Source: Diphasiastrum complanatum
Lineage: Eukaryota; Streptophyta; Lycopodiopsida; Lycopodiales; Lycopodiaceae
Length of the DNA stretch: 64,000 nt
Assembly (NCBI GenBank): GCA_029204225.1
Contig: CM055107.1
Coordinates: forward strand, 509,942 to 573,941
Reading direction: 5' to 3'
Part shown: piece by piece, positions 40,501 to 53,100 of the stretch
Position numbering within the stretch: position 1 is the first letter of the stretch
How the letters are laid out: each line of letters begins with the position of its first letter
Program-made: the position numbers and the translations under genes
The notes under the pieces: generated by a model
What the model saw: only the letters and a program-made list of their open reading frames with translations
The model's database searches: none
What the model was told of the DNA's origin: nothing

Positions 40501-43500
40501 AGTGTGAGCAATGCCAAGCCAATAAAGTGGAAAGACTCAAAGCAGCTAATTTGTTGCATCCATTAGAAATTCCCAGTAACAAGTGGGTAAGACTTTGTGA
40601 TCGGACTTCCCAAGTCAGGGAAGGATCACGATGCCATTTGGGTAGTAGTTGACAGGCTAACCAAAATGGCACAATTTATTCCAACAAAATCTACCGAGAA
40701 AGCTTCTGAACTTGCACAACTCTTTGTTGAAAAGTTGTTCAGGTTGTATAGATTGCCGAACGATATTGTTAGCGATCGTGATTCTAAGTTGATTGTTTTG
40801 TTCTGGCACGTAGTCTTTGAAAGATTGGAAACTACCTTAAGTATCTTGTCTTCGGATCACCCAAAATCCGATGGGAAGACCGAATGTGTCAACTAGTCAA
40901 TGGAAGATATGCTTCGTGCATATGTTTCCAGACGACAGTCAGATTGGGAAAAGTACCTCCCAATGGTTGAGTTTGCATACAGTAGTATGAAGCAATGTGC
41001 CACCAGATTTAGTCCTTTCAGCCTCATTCCCCTCATTCCCCTATCTCCGTTGCAGCCGATTTCTTGCATGATATGCAGGAAATGTTGCAGGTGGCTAAGG
41101 AAAGCATTAGATCGGCTTAGGATCAAGCCCAATTCTATGCTAACCAAAGCCACTCTCCTCGTGAATTTGAGATCGGTGATTGGGTGTATCTTAGGATCCG
41201 AAAAGATTCCAAGGTCCTTCGAACAAGGAAATGCCTTAAGCTATCTCCACGTTACAGTGGCTCCTTTAAGATTGTAAGCAAGGTTAATCCGTCCGCTTAC
41301 CGACTAGAACTTCCCTTTGGAACTACGGTGTAATAGATCCTAACACCACAGTAGGGCAAACACTAACTGATCCACCCAACCTTGCCTACTCCCTGATATA
41401 GAGTAAGCCCCTCCTAGCCCAGTGTGAGGACTGGTAGCATGCTACTGCCAAGTGTCGGCCACGTGGCACTGACGTGGCCGACTGCACGTCGGGCCCTATC
41501 CTGCTGACAGGGTCCCTAGGCTGTGTTAGGCCCGCCATGGCTATGGACCGTGCTGGGACACACTACTCACACTGTCTTGCCCTGTTGGTCATGTACGCTG
41601 GACACGACCCTGACTGTGGTATCTGACCTATCTGTGTTCTCTAGGGTTCGGCACTGGTTACGAGCTCGTAACACTCCCTCCCCCTTAAGAACCGTCTTGG
41701 TCCTCTAAGACAAAATCTGGAAAAATCTTGCGAAGGACGCTGCCTCTTTCCCAAGTGGCATTCTCAACAGGCTGATCATTCCACTTAACCAGATATTCTC
41801 GGTATAGAGTATGACGAGTCTGCGTCTCTCTACTATCAAGAATCTCCTCTGGTTCATGTGGAGATTGTTGAGGATCCAATGGGAGAACTAGAACACTGTC
41901 CCCTACCAGATTGTCTGATCTGGCAAGGCTTTTTGTAACTGACTTACATGAAAGACTGGAAAAACCTTACTGCTGTGTGGGAGTTCTAGTTCATAGGTGA
42001 CCTCGCCTAGTCTCCTACTGATGGTAAAGGGACCACAATACCTTGGAGACAACTTAGCACACACTCCTGATTTGAGGGTTTTAGAGTCAACTGGGACTCT
42101 CAAGTAGACTTTCTCACCAGTGGAGAACTGCACATCCCGTCTGTGTGGATCTGCATAATGCCTGGCTCGATCCTGGGACTGCCTAATGCTACGCTTAGCA
42201 TGTTCTATCATCTGGTTTAGGTCCTCTAAAAAGTTTCTGGCTGCTTTAACTTTTTCTTATTTAAACCCTACAGCTGTGGGTGAGCGTGGCTGAAAACCGT
42301 ACATCAGCATAAATGGGCTGTATCCCGTAGCTGAATGTTTGGTACTGTTGTAAGCAAACTCTAATATCGAGAGATACTCCTCCCAATTAGTCTGCTTCTT
42401 GCTGACGTATGCACGAAGCATATCCTCAAGCACTTGATTTACCCTTTCTGTTTGACCGTCCGTCTGTGGATGGTCGTTCGTACTCATATTAAGTTTAGTA
42501 TGGAGATGATGGAATACTGCCCTCCAAAAATTTCCAGTAAACTTACTGTCCCGGTCGCTGACTATGCCGGAAGGTAGCACCGTACAATTTAAATAGCCCG
42601 TCTATAAACAACCTTGCTAACTCTGGAGCTCTAACGGTTGTTTTGGTCGGAATGAAATGAGCCATTTTGGTCAGACGGTCAACTGTGACCCATATAGCGT
42701 CATTACCCACCCTTTTGGGTTTTAGGCAGGCCTACTATAAAATCCATGGAGATACTCTCCCATTTACCAACTGGTATTTCTAAGGGATGCAACAACCCTC
42801 CTGCCTTTAAACGCTCTGCTTTATTTACTTGACATTTCTGGCAACTGGTTACATATTGGTGGACGTCCTTTTTCATACTGGGCCAGAAAAATTGCCTACG
42901 AAGAAGCTCATAGGTCTTCTGTATGCCTGGGTGTCCCGCACTAGGATTGTCATGACATTCATATAGGACCTGCTGCCTATAATCCTCTGAATTGGGGACA
43001 CATACTCTATCTCTATAGAGCAAGTACTCATCCTGAATGGAATACTGTTTCCATTTGAATCCTTGAGTCAACTGACCCTCAACCACTGGGGTTTGCTTGG
43101 GTAATACAGGCTCAGAATCCTCAACGTCATCTGACGACGTATACTCGGACTCATCATCATCCTCAACGGAAGCTGCCGTATTCTTGGATGAACTGGCACC
43201 AGCCCCGGGAACTGGTTCTGGAGTCTGTAACTGTCTGTTCTGGACTGAGTTCCAGATAATAGAGAAGAATGCATCATGCTGGCATTTCCCTCTCAAGGAC
43301 TCGAGTAACTCATTACGAATCCGAGTAAAACTCAGCTCGTTTATCATAGGCATTCTGCTAAGGGCATCTGCTACTGTATTGAATTTTCCACGCCTATATC
43401 TGATAGACATGTCAAACTCTTGCATCAACTCTGCCCAACGAGCTTTCCGACCTCTAAGCTCAGGTTGATTGCAAAGGTATCTGAGACTCTCATGGTCTGT

Positions 43501-46500
43501 CAGGACCTCAAAGTTGGCACCATACAAATAATGCCTCCAAGTCTTAAGGGCATGGACTATAGAAAAGAGTTCCTTTTCATAGGCACTGTACCTAGTCTGA
43601 GCTGGCTCGAGTTTTTTACTCTCGAACGCAACTGGTCGTCCACCCTGAGTTAGCACAGCACCTACTGCAAAGTCGCTAGCATCTGTTTCGACCACAAATG
43701 GCTGATTGGGGTCGACGACTTTTAAAACTGGTGCTGTAGCTAAGGCTGTTTTGAGAGCATCAAAGCTCTCCTGTTGTGCGGACTTCCAAATGAACTCCTT
43801 TCCCTTCCCCTTAAGAAGATTTGTAATAGGGACTGCTATATGAGCATATTCCTTGACAAATCATCTGTAATATCCCGCCAGACCAAGAAAGATTTGAAAT
43901 TCCAAAATATTCTGAGGTCTCAGCCAACTGAGTATGGCTTTAACCTTATTTGGGTCCATCTTAATCCCATTTGAAGAGATAATGTGACCCAAATATGCTA
44001 CTTCTTCAACGAAGAATTCACACTTGGATTATTTAGCATAAAGCTTATGCTTTTTGAGCAGTCGAAACACCTTTCTGAGGTGTTTTAGATGCTTCTTCCT
44101 CGTTTTGTTCGATCCAGGTGCATTATCTGAAAGTTTATTTCATCTTGGTACCCCTGAATACCAAGATTTAACTTACTTACCATAGTTTCCCATATTTTTT
44201 TATCTTCACCCTTAGCTAATGAAACTATGTACCTATGCTGACTAGGTACTTCTGGTAGTTTAAGCTTTTTAACCAGGGTGTGGTTGATGAAATTATGGGT
44301 TGCCCCATCATCAACCATGACTCTTACTGACTGGTTACCAACTTTCCCATGCATACATACTAGGTCATGCGGCCCAAAGCTGAAGGGTCTCGCTAGCATT
44401 GCAGAGGTCAGCTGGCAACAGTGTTCATGATCTTCATGATACACTTTGATCTCGGAAGCTGCCGAGTCACTGGGGAAACATACAGTCTGAACAAGATGAA
44501 CTTGTTTTTTGTCTTTCTTATCTTTTTTAGTGAAAGGCCCCTTGGGACACTGTCTGACTGTGTGTCCCTTGCCCACAAAGCACAAACGTTCTTGTTTGGC
44601 TTTCTCAAAATCATCTGGTTTTAAGGGCTGTATGAGTGAAGGGCGTTTCTGAGGAGCTTCACTTTTAAATTTATCTTCTTTCTTTCTTTTTAAAAATTTC
44701 CTTTTAAATTGAAAGTCTTTCTGAGAAGGCTGCTCAGAAAGTGGCTGTTGTCTCGCCTTCTTCCTACCCACTGAATCATCATAGATTTGAGCATATCTGA
44801 GAGCTTGCTCAAGGGTAGTAGGCGAGTTTCTCTGGACCTCTACCTTATATTCATCTTTGAGGCCACGGACAAATCCCCTGAATTTTTGATAGTCATCCAT
44901 ATTTTTAATCTTTAAAATTGCTTCTCGATACTGCGAGATATATTGGATGAGGGATTTATCCATTACTGTTCTTTCCCAGGCTTCCCAGGCTCTATCCAGT
45001 TCATTTTCTGGTAGAAATTCTCTTAGGAAAGCTCTTTCGAAAGCTTTCCATGACCGGGGAGTCTGCCCAGTCTCCTGGAGATTTAACCACCACTTATAGG
45101 CCATAGGCCCTAAAGAAAGACTGGCCTCAATTGCTTGCAAATGGTCAGGGGTCTGTTTAAGAGCATGAATGTTCTTCCATTTGCTGAGGAAGGTTTGTAG
45201 AATATCTGCATTTCTATCCTTCTCTTCCCCATTAAAAGTAGGAGGTTTTAAATCTTTAAAAACACTGGGGTGAGACCGTAAAGTCTCACCCGAAACTGAT
45301 GGAAGTGGAGAAGGGGATAACTGAGAAGTGGAGGGAAGGCTTCCTTTCGTGGAACTCAAAATCAAGCTTTTGAGGTCAGCGAACGAGTCGTCCACACTGG
45401 ACTTGAAATTGGCTAATGCCAACTTCAGTTCATCCACTTCTGTTACCAATTGGAAAAACTGCTCCTTGGTAACCAGTTCGTCGAGTTCTTCGGCGAACTG
45501 TTCCTGTTCCTGTTCTTCCACTTCCATGGGTTCCTTCCCTTTTCTGTAAGCCAAGGCTTCTGTTTGAAGTTCGTCGAAGCCTCTCTCCTGGGGTTGATCA
45601 GGTCCCTGAGGAGTGGTCATCTTCGGAACTGAAAGAGAGTTACCTTAACTTCTGAAGGAAAAAAATAAAAGAGTAATTTACAACTGTACAAGGAAAAGGA
45701 AAGATGACTTAGCTGTTTCTGAGGACTGTACTTCCACAGAGAGAATCAAGAAAAGCCCTTTCAGCTCTTCCTCCACTGATTTGAGGTTGGAAAATGTGCA
45801 ACAAGATCTGAAACTTTTGCTATCCCCCCTCGCTGGTCTGACAGCATCTCAATTTGTCCACAAAATGGCAAATCTGATGTCCAAAAACCCTTCTGAATTC
45901 TGAAATTTCAGAAGTCTCCTACTCGCTGATCTGGTAGGAATCCTCTTGCTCCAAATCTCTGACGTTGGGGCCCAAAAACTTGTCCAAAAACCAGATTTTC
46001 AGAAGCACTGGCAGCGCTGGCCCTGCTCCTCTTTTTTGGCTTCAAACTCGCTGAGAACCAGTAACTTTTTCCCTGGAAATCAGATGCAGGTCTCTGACTG
46101 TACAGCGATGGAGGTGCTGGCTTCTTCCTACTCTAATTTCACTGGGAAAACTATAGAGAATCCTCTGAACTCAGTGAGAAACAGCTGTTTTTCCAGCGAG
46201 TTACCTACACTTGGAATCTGACTCCTTGCTATTGTGATTTCTCACTGAAAATCAGAAGTTTGAAGGCTGCTCCTACAGCGATCCTCCTCCTCTATTCCTC
46301 TCTGAGAATCTGAGAAACACTTCCTATCTTCTGATAGCTTTCTCTACTGCTGCTCCTAACTCCCTAGGATGGAGATGGCTCTGATACCAGTGTAGTAGAT
46401 CCTAACACCACAGTAGGGCAAACACTAACTGATCCACCCAACCTTGCCTACTCCCTGATATAGAGTAAGCCCCTCCTAGCCCAGTGTGAGGACTGGTAGC

Positions 46501-49500
46501 ATGCTACTGCCAAGTGTCGGCCACGTGGCACTGACGTGGCCGACTGCACGTCGGGACCCAACTGGGGGCCCTATCCTGCTGACAGGGTCCCTAGACTGTG
46601 TTAGGCCCGCCATGGCTATGGACCGTGCTGGGACACACTACTCACACTGTCTTGCCCTGTTGTCATGTACGTTGGGCACGATCCTGACTGTGGTATCTGA
46701 CCTATCTGTGTTCTCTAGGGTTCGGCACTGGTTACGAGCTCGTAACATACGGTTCATCCTATACTCCACATGAGTCGTTTCAAGGAACGACTTGGTGGAA
46801 AGGACAAACTTATTCCAGGAGATGATCTAGTGTTATTGGAGGATTTGACTTCCTTTGTTCCCAGTGAGCCTGATAGGATCATGGATACCCGATGTCATCA
46901 GCTGAGAAATCGTTTGATTTCCCAACCTTTGATTTGTGGGAAAGGTAAGTTTGATGATGAGGACACCTGGGAAAAGGAGGACGATTTGAAACTTAGATTC
47001 CTTGGTTTTCTCCCATGAGAAGGAAGTTTTTATGGGGGAGGGAGTGTTATGTACCATAACGGTACGCCCTTAAGTGACGGCCTCACAAGGGTTAGGACAC
47101 AGGTCTGGCGTTATTGACATGTTTTAGTGCCACGCGTCACCATCGTAGGTGGTCACGTGTCGTTGGTGGGACTGTGCTTGATGGGACCCACTATGCTATG
47201 CCTATATAGTGGTGGGGCTTCCCTTTTGCCATTCACTCACTCTACTCGAGAGTTGGTGGATGGAGAGCACATGCAGTAGCTAGGATGTATCTCCAGGCCA
47301 GGAGATGTATGCTAGGGAGAGCTGAGGGCGATGGGTGGTGGTATGGGACGCCAGTTATCGTCGGGGGCTTGACTGGGCATGATGGTGTCGGTAACTCCAG
47401 TGCATGGGGGTGGGTCGGTTGTGACCCTACGGATGGGTGGATACGGTGCGTCATCACTTGTATGGGGTGTGCGTCAACCTTCAAGGCAATCGCAGATCTA
47501 AGGGAGTTGGATGAGGATCTTGATGTAGAGAGGCTTTGCACCGCCAATTTGTGGGAGTACTAGTAGGTTCAAAAGCAAGCAGGTTCAAAAGCACATGCAA
47601 GCAGTGAGATTGCCAAGGCCAAGTCATGAACCTGCATGTTGATGCAAAGATGATGTCATCTTTTCATATAGACCTCCCATAGTCAAGGAGAGATTCTACT
47701 TGCCCATGAGCCAGTGCAGATCAAACCTGGACACTGCTTTTTTTTTTTTTTTTTTCTACTTTAGCGGAGACAATTCAATATCTGAAAAGTCAGTTTGATA
47801 CCTTGGAACACTCATCAAAAGATGAGAATGAGGATTCTTAGGGGTAGACATTAGACTCTAGGTTGCATGTGTTCAGTTATGTTATTCTACTATTTAACCC
47901 CTGTCTAGTGCTTACGCTTGGATATTACGCTTTATGTTATTGTTATGTGATATTAATAAGTTTACTCTGCCACTTGTGAGGGATGCTGTATGTGTTTCAT
48001 TCAAGTTGGCAAGGTCATTTCCTTTATGAAAGAATTTGTTTTTTGTTTATGAAATGCATTATTTGCTTCTCCTTGTAATACATGGAATACTCGTACAAAG
48101 CCTTGGTTTCTCTTTAAAAACCCTTGAGAAGACCAATCAATCTGATCGAGAGCTGCGAACTTCTATGCAGCATTCTAGAGTGAGAGTCGTTTTTTCTCCT
48201 GCCTTTCAGAATGAGGTGCACCAAAATTGGTCGGTGCAAGCTTTGAACAACTTTGACACTGACATTGTGTTACGTCCTTGACTATAAGGTTAGTCTGCAT
48301 GTATTCTCAGGCTAGGGGACCTCAGTGAAGCTCGATTAGTTGGAGTGAAATCATGTCAACTTAAAATTAGTTATAGTTGGATCATAACTGGAGGGGGAGA
48401 TCAACTCAAGAATAGTTCATCAATGGCTTGAGATGGACGTCAAAGTGGGAGTTAACTATGCATACTGCTAGTGGTAGGTAGCCAGGGCGGTGACTATTTG
48501 TCTGAAGGCTTGGAATCGATTGTTTGACACCTGATGTATCTAAGAGCCCATACTATCGACCTCTAGTCCTAGACAAGACACCTTTGTCATTGGCTAAGAT
48601 ATGGTGATATGCGATGCCATATGTATTGTCTAGGGGAGAGATCTCAAATCTTGGTATAAACTACAATGGCTAGTGATGAGCATGGCTTTTGATGGGGTGG
48701 CGAATTTGATGTCCATATCTCTGTTGTTGCTCAGTTGGGTCTATGCCACATGCTAGATAATAAGCAACCTTTAAAGTACCTGTTATGTACCGTGCACTAC
48801 ATTTCTCCTGGGCTTCATCCCAGGGTGGTGCCTGATAGTCCTATGCGAGCTGCATGGGATGTGAATTGTCCCATAAGCAAGTTGGCTTATATTGTATGCC
48901 CATTTGTACAAGGAGAACTTGCCCATAGTCCATATGTTGACATCTTGAGAGCTTGGGGCTGTTTTGTGGGCTTGGTGCATGTGAGCCAGGATGTTTCTAT
49001 GGTATCATAGCAATTTGAGGGCCTGGGCCTGGGTGATTGCTATGCAACTGCTGTGCAAGTTTTCTTCGCCAATGGGCACAGAATATGCTGAAATTGGGTG
49101 AACCTTGGATCGAGCTCTATTGTGGTAGGGCAGACTATTACAGCCCGTACGCTTGGGCTTCTTTCAGGCTCTGACCCCCCGGTTGTGAATTGTTTCTGCA
49201 TGTGATTTTACCTCCTTACATCAGGACATTCGCATTATGAGGGGTACTGTATATATACCCCTAGGTATATAGTAGCACTTTTGTGGGTTAAGTCAATGGC
49301 GTTGAGAAGTTTGTTGGATCTTTTGAAATATCAAGTTTGGAGACTTTCCTCGAGAAATTCCCAGTTATTGCTTGGAAGTTGGAGTATATCGGTAGAGGTC
49401 AATCTAGAATGTGTTGGAAAGGACTAAAACTCGTTTGGAATTCTTCATTTTTTTCAGTTTGATCAGGTGGTTGAGGGAAACAACTCAGATTCGCGTTTTT

Positions 49501-50056
49501 GAATTTATGGCTCTTTGTTAAACATTAGCCAGGCTGTTGCTGTCATTGGTTTTTTAACTTGATTTGCACATATGGAGTCTTATGAGCTTTGACTGATTAT
49601 TGTTTTGTATCTTCAATGCTGACGTTGCAACATGGATGATTGATGCAGTTACTTGGAGATAGATACAGCAGAATTTGTGATGAGCTCTGTGATGGATGCT
49701 GTAGTGAGCCAAGGAATGATCACCTCAAGGGAGAAGGGGTTAAAACTAGTTTGTCAAACTCCCAAGGATTTGATGAGTATGCACTTATTTGGTGATCAGG
49801 TCCGGCTGCAGCAAATTTTAGCTGACTTCCTATTGAATACTGTACGGTTTACACCTCCATCGGAAGGCTGGGTGGCAATCAAAGTGATTCCTTGCAGAAG
49901 GCGGCTTGGAACAGGCGTACACATTATGCATTTGGAAATCAGGTGCAGTTCAACTTTATTCCTGAGTCTTTCCTGCTAAAAATTGCAAATCAAGGCATAG
50001 TTCGCTAGATAAAGAATCCCTCTGGCCAGCTTGTGCTCACACTGTCGTTGAAAAAT

Positions 50057-50119
<63 letters not shown>

Positions 50120-53100
50120 ACTGTCAGCTTGCAACATATTCAAGGTGTAAATTTGGCAGCCTCATGGTAAAAATAAAAAAGTTTGGCTTGACTGTGCTTG
50201 TGCTGTTTTTGAAAAGTACCTGTTATAGGATCTATGGGTTATTGGACAATGAACCATCTTGCAGGCCTCCTACAACGAAACTCGTCTCACTGAGTTCTCC
50301 TTGAGGAAGCTCACAGACTGCCATGTGCCAGAGTCTACAGTAGATTCATATAGGTGATTCGCAAAGAAAGTTTATCTGAAATAGATGCAACATGCAAAGA
50401 ACAGAAACTTGGTGGTATCAATAATTAACATCATAATTGCATAGAATCTGAATAGACATTGGTGGTACATTGAGATGCCAATCACAAGATGAAGCCTGGA
50501 ACTACAGCTTTGCATAAGCTTTTGTATTGTTGTTTACATCTGAACCTATAAGGTTGCATGCTTATTAGGTGGAGAAGATCCAATATCCACAACTATAAAA
50601 TGGTCTCGAAGATGTCTCATCCCCACAAGTTACATATTTTCGCACTTTGCATCTTGTAATTTCAAGGTTTGTATCTTGTACTTTAAATGTTTTACCTAAC
50701 TTAACAACTTATTGCTCCCCTTAATTACTAGCTAACATTCTACTTTAATGCTTTGGGAGTCTAAAGGTACTCTCCTTACATTTGCTAGTTTTGAAGGTTC
50801 TTTTTAGGCCCGCCAACTCATTGTACATTGTCTACTAATGATTGTCTCTGCCTTATGGTAGTTGTGCACCAAATCATAGTACATGATACTTGCCATGCGT
50901 TTGTGTGAGTAACTTGCAGCTACTCTTGGGCATTGACCAAGTGAGTAGGAATGTCATAGTATTTGGTCCTTGCTATGCCTGATGGAGTTGAAGATTCGAA
51001 TCCTAGACATTACATTGATATATAAAAAGAAAAGTGAAAGGGCTTTTACTAACTTTATAGGATGGGATATGTATGATAAAAAGGCTGCTGATTGTATTGG
51101 TCTAGGCTTGGCTGATCTGCAAATACATCATTTAGATCTCACCAAAACGCTGAAGGAAACCTAGGAGATTTGCAAATATATTTGGTGCCAACGCTAGGAA
51201 TGCTGAAATTTTATCACAACAACAATTTTTTAGTCTCAAGATCAACAGTGTGAATTCTTAGTTGACATGAAATGCATGATCACTCGTGGGAATCAATGCA
51301 AGAGTACCGAAAGATTCAAACCCTTGAAAGCATGATTGCTGCTTTACTTGAAGAGAATGATCATGACTATTTGAGGATTCCAGAAAGTCGTACGTGTGCT
51401 GACATGGACCATACAGTTTTGAGCAGCCAATGAAGCAAGTGCAAGAGAGAAGACTTGTCACTAGCTTGGAACTTGTAAGTTTGTTTGTAAACTTTTTGTT
51501 AATCATGGATGGTTGATCAAGGGGGGAGGTTGGAGTTATGATCTTCAAATGTAATAATGTATATCAACATTCATATCCATAATGGTGCTACAAATCAAAG
51601 TTTTTAGCTATTATTGTGTTGTTATCAACCATATCTACCATCACTATTTGAATGTACTTGACAGTGTACTATGATTGAATAATTACAAATAGGTCCATGT
51701 GCCTTAGGTATTGTATTTTAAGGAGATTTGGTCTCTTTTTAGGTTTAAAACATAGATGCCCAGAAACACGTTTCTCGGAGGACGCGTTTCTAAACCCAGA
51801 ATCGTTAAATTTTTTTTTCTGGAAAAATAGCTTATGGCTGAAATTCTTTTAGGGGATCAATGGTCAAACCAGTGTTTTGCCTCTCAGAAGTGCAGTAGAT
51901 GGGGCACAAACAGATTTTATTCTCAATAGCTATTTGGTTGTTATTTGCTCTGGTTTTCAATAAATGCTCAGGGGGTTTGGGGGGCGGTAGCCCCCCGGTG
52001 GGGGGTTTGGGACCATCTGTGATCGTAACAAACAGGCTATAGGTTAGTTTTGAATTTTTATCCTTGACAAAACCCAACATGGATTAATGCACCTGAACTG
52101 GACCATCCTGCACCCGAAACAATCGGCAAACTACACAGTAATTATGCTCTTAATTAGAGCTTTCATCTGATACCCATATTGCCCAAAAAAAAACCCAAAA
52201 AAAAAAAAAAAAAAAACGTTCTGAAATTTTTTTGAAATTTTCAGAAACGCGTTTCTGAACTGCGTTCCTGATTGCGATTCTGAAACGCGTTTCAGAAACG
52301 CTGGGCATCTATGGTTTAAAAGGACTTTGTTTGTGTCGATTAAGTATGAGGAGACACCATTGAACCTCAACTCTCTCACTTTGGTTCATCTCTCTCATTA
52401 TGCAATAGTAGAGCTTATGGTTTTCTCTCTTTGTAGTATGTTGATTCTTCTACAATGTGACTGTTTATGACAATGATGATAAGTAGAAAGATTTACACCC
52501 GAAGTTATTATACTAACTGGAGTCTAGGGAAGTTCCTTGACTTGGGAGGAGACTTTGGCTAAATTCTGTTGGGACATTCTTTTAGGGTATTTTGGTAACA
52601 ATTTGTGATCCCCTACGAGGTTAGACAATGGTTAATGTTTCAAAGAGGAGGAAGGGATAGTGAAGTTTGAGAAATGATGTTGTGTTGTGGTAAAGTAGGA
52701 ATAGTAGGCTGAATGTTTTCAGCAGACTGAGGAAGGGTCAATCCTCCCTGGTTAAAATGGAGCAGCTATGTTTTAGGACATATATGAGATGTACCAATCA
52801 AGTGTCACCTCTTCGAATCTTTGGTTGCTCCCACAATTATGTACGCAGTGGATGCATGGTGCATAGGTATTCCGGAATCTTATTGGATTCACCTCTCACA
52901 TCTACAAGTGTCTATGCTATTGCATATGATACATGGAAAGCCATCAGCTGCACACCAAATTATCTTGGCCAAGTTTGCTATGGCTCCCATTCCGATGGAT
53001 TTGGTGAGACTGAGGTGGGTACAAGCAAATATCCTTGTTCAGCATTGCAGCATCCAGAGAGATTTATGACAAGGGACATCATACATTCCAGTATTCTCAG

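Larger units (their letters stand above)
41329..46747 (-). mobile_element. Element F: young gypsy chromovirus nested in copy B, TSD TACGG
   Basis: LTRs at 41329-41673 and 46391-46747, TG..CA ends, flanked by TACGG at 41324-41328 and 46748-46752. The two LTRs differ by about 5 substitutions in 344 aligned bases plus a 13-bp and a 1-bp indel. PBS and polypurine tract are present. Interior order on the minus strand: leader, gag-protease, (RT missing), RNase H, integrase, chromodomain. Total 5,419 bp. It is the youngest-looking insertion in the window. Confidence 0.93.
17265..49648 (+). other. Phytochrome intron 2 (32,384 bp), filled with transposable elements
   Basis: GTAAGT donor at 17265 and GATGCAG acceptor ending at 49648, placed by continuity of the phytochrome reading frame. 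The same intron position is normally short in plant phytochromes. The interior is a series of gypsy, copia and LINE fragments on both strands, listed separately. The size is computed from exon ends in this assembly and assumes the assembly is collinear. Confidence 0.88.

Noticed and set aside
17375-49648. Intron 2 break as two separate gene fragments (pseudogene halves)
   Set aside because: Exons 2 and 3 join in phase at the conserved phytochrome position and exons 3 and 4 do the same, with good splice sites; a pseudogene would be expected to show stops or frame loss.
51176-51200. TTTGGTGCCAACGCTAGG as a primer-binding site
   Set aside because: It resembles sites after some gypsy LTRs, but no LTR end, polypurine tract or coding domain supports an element here.
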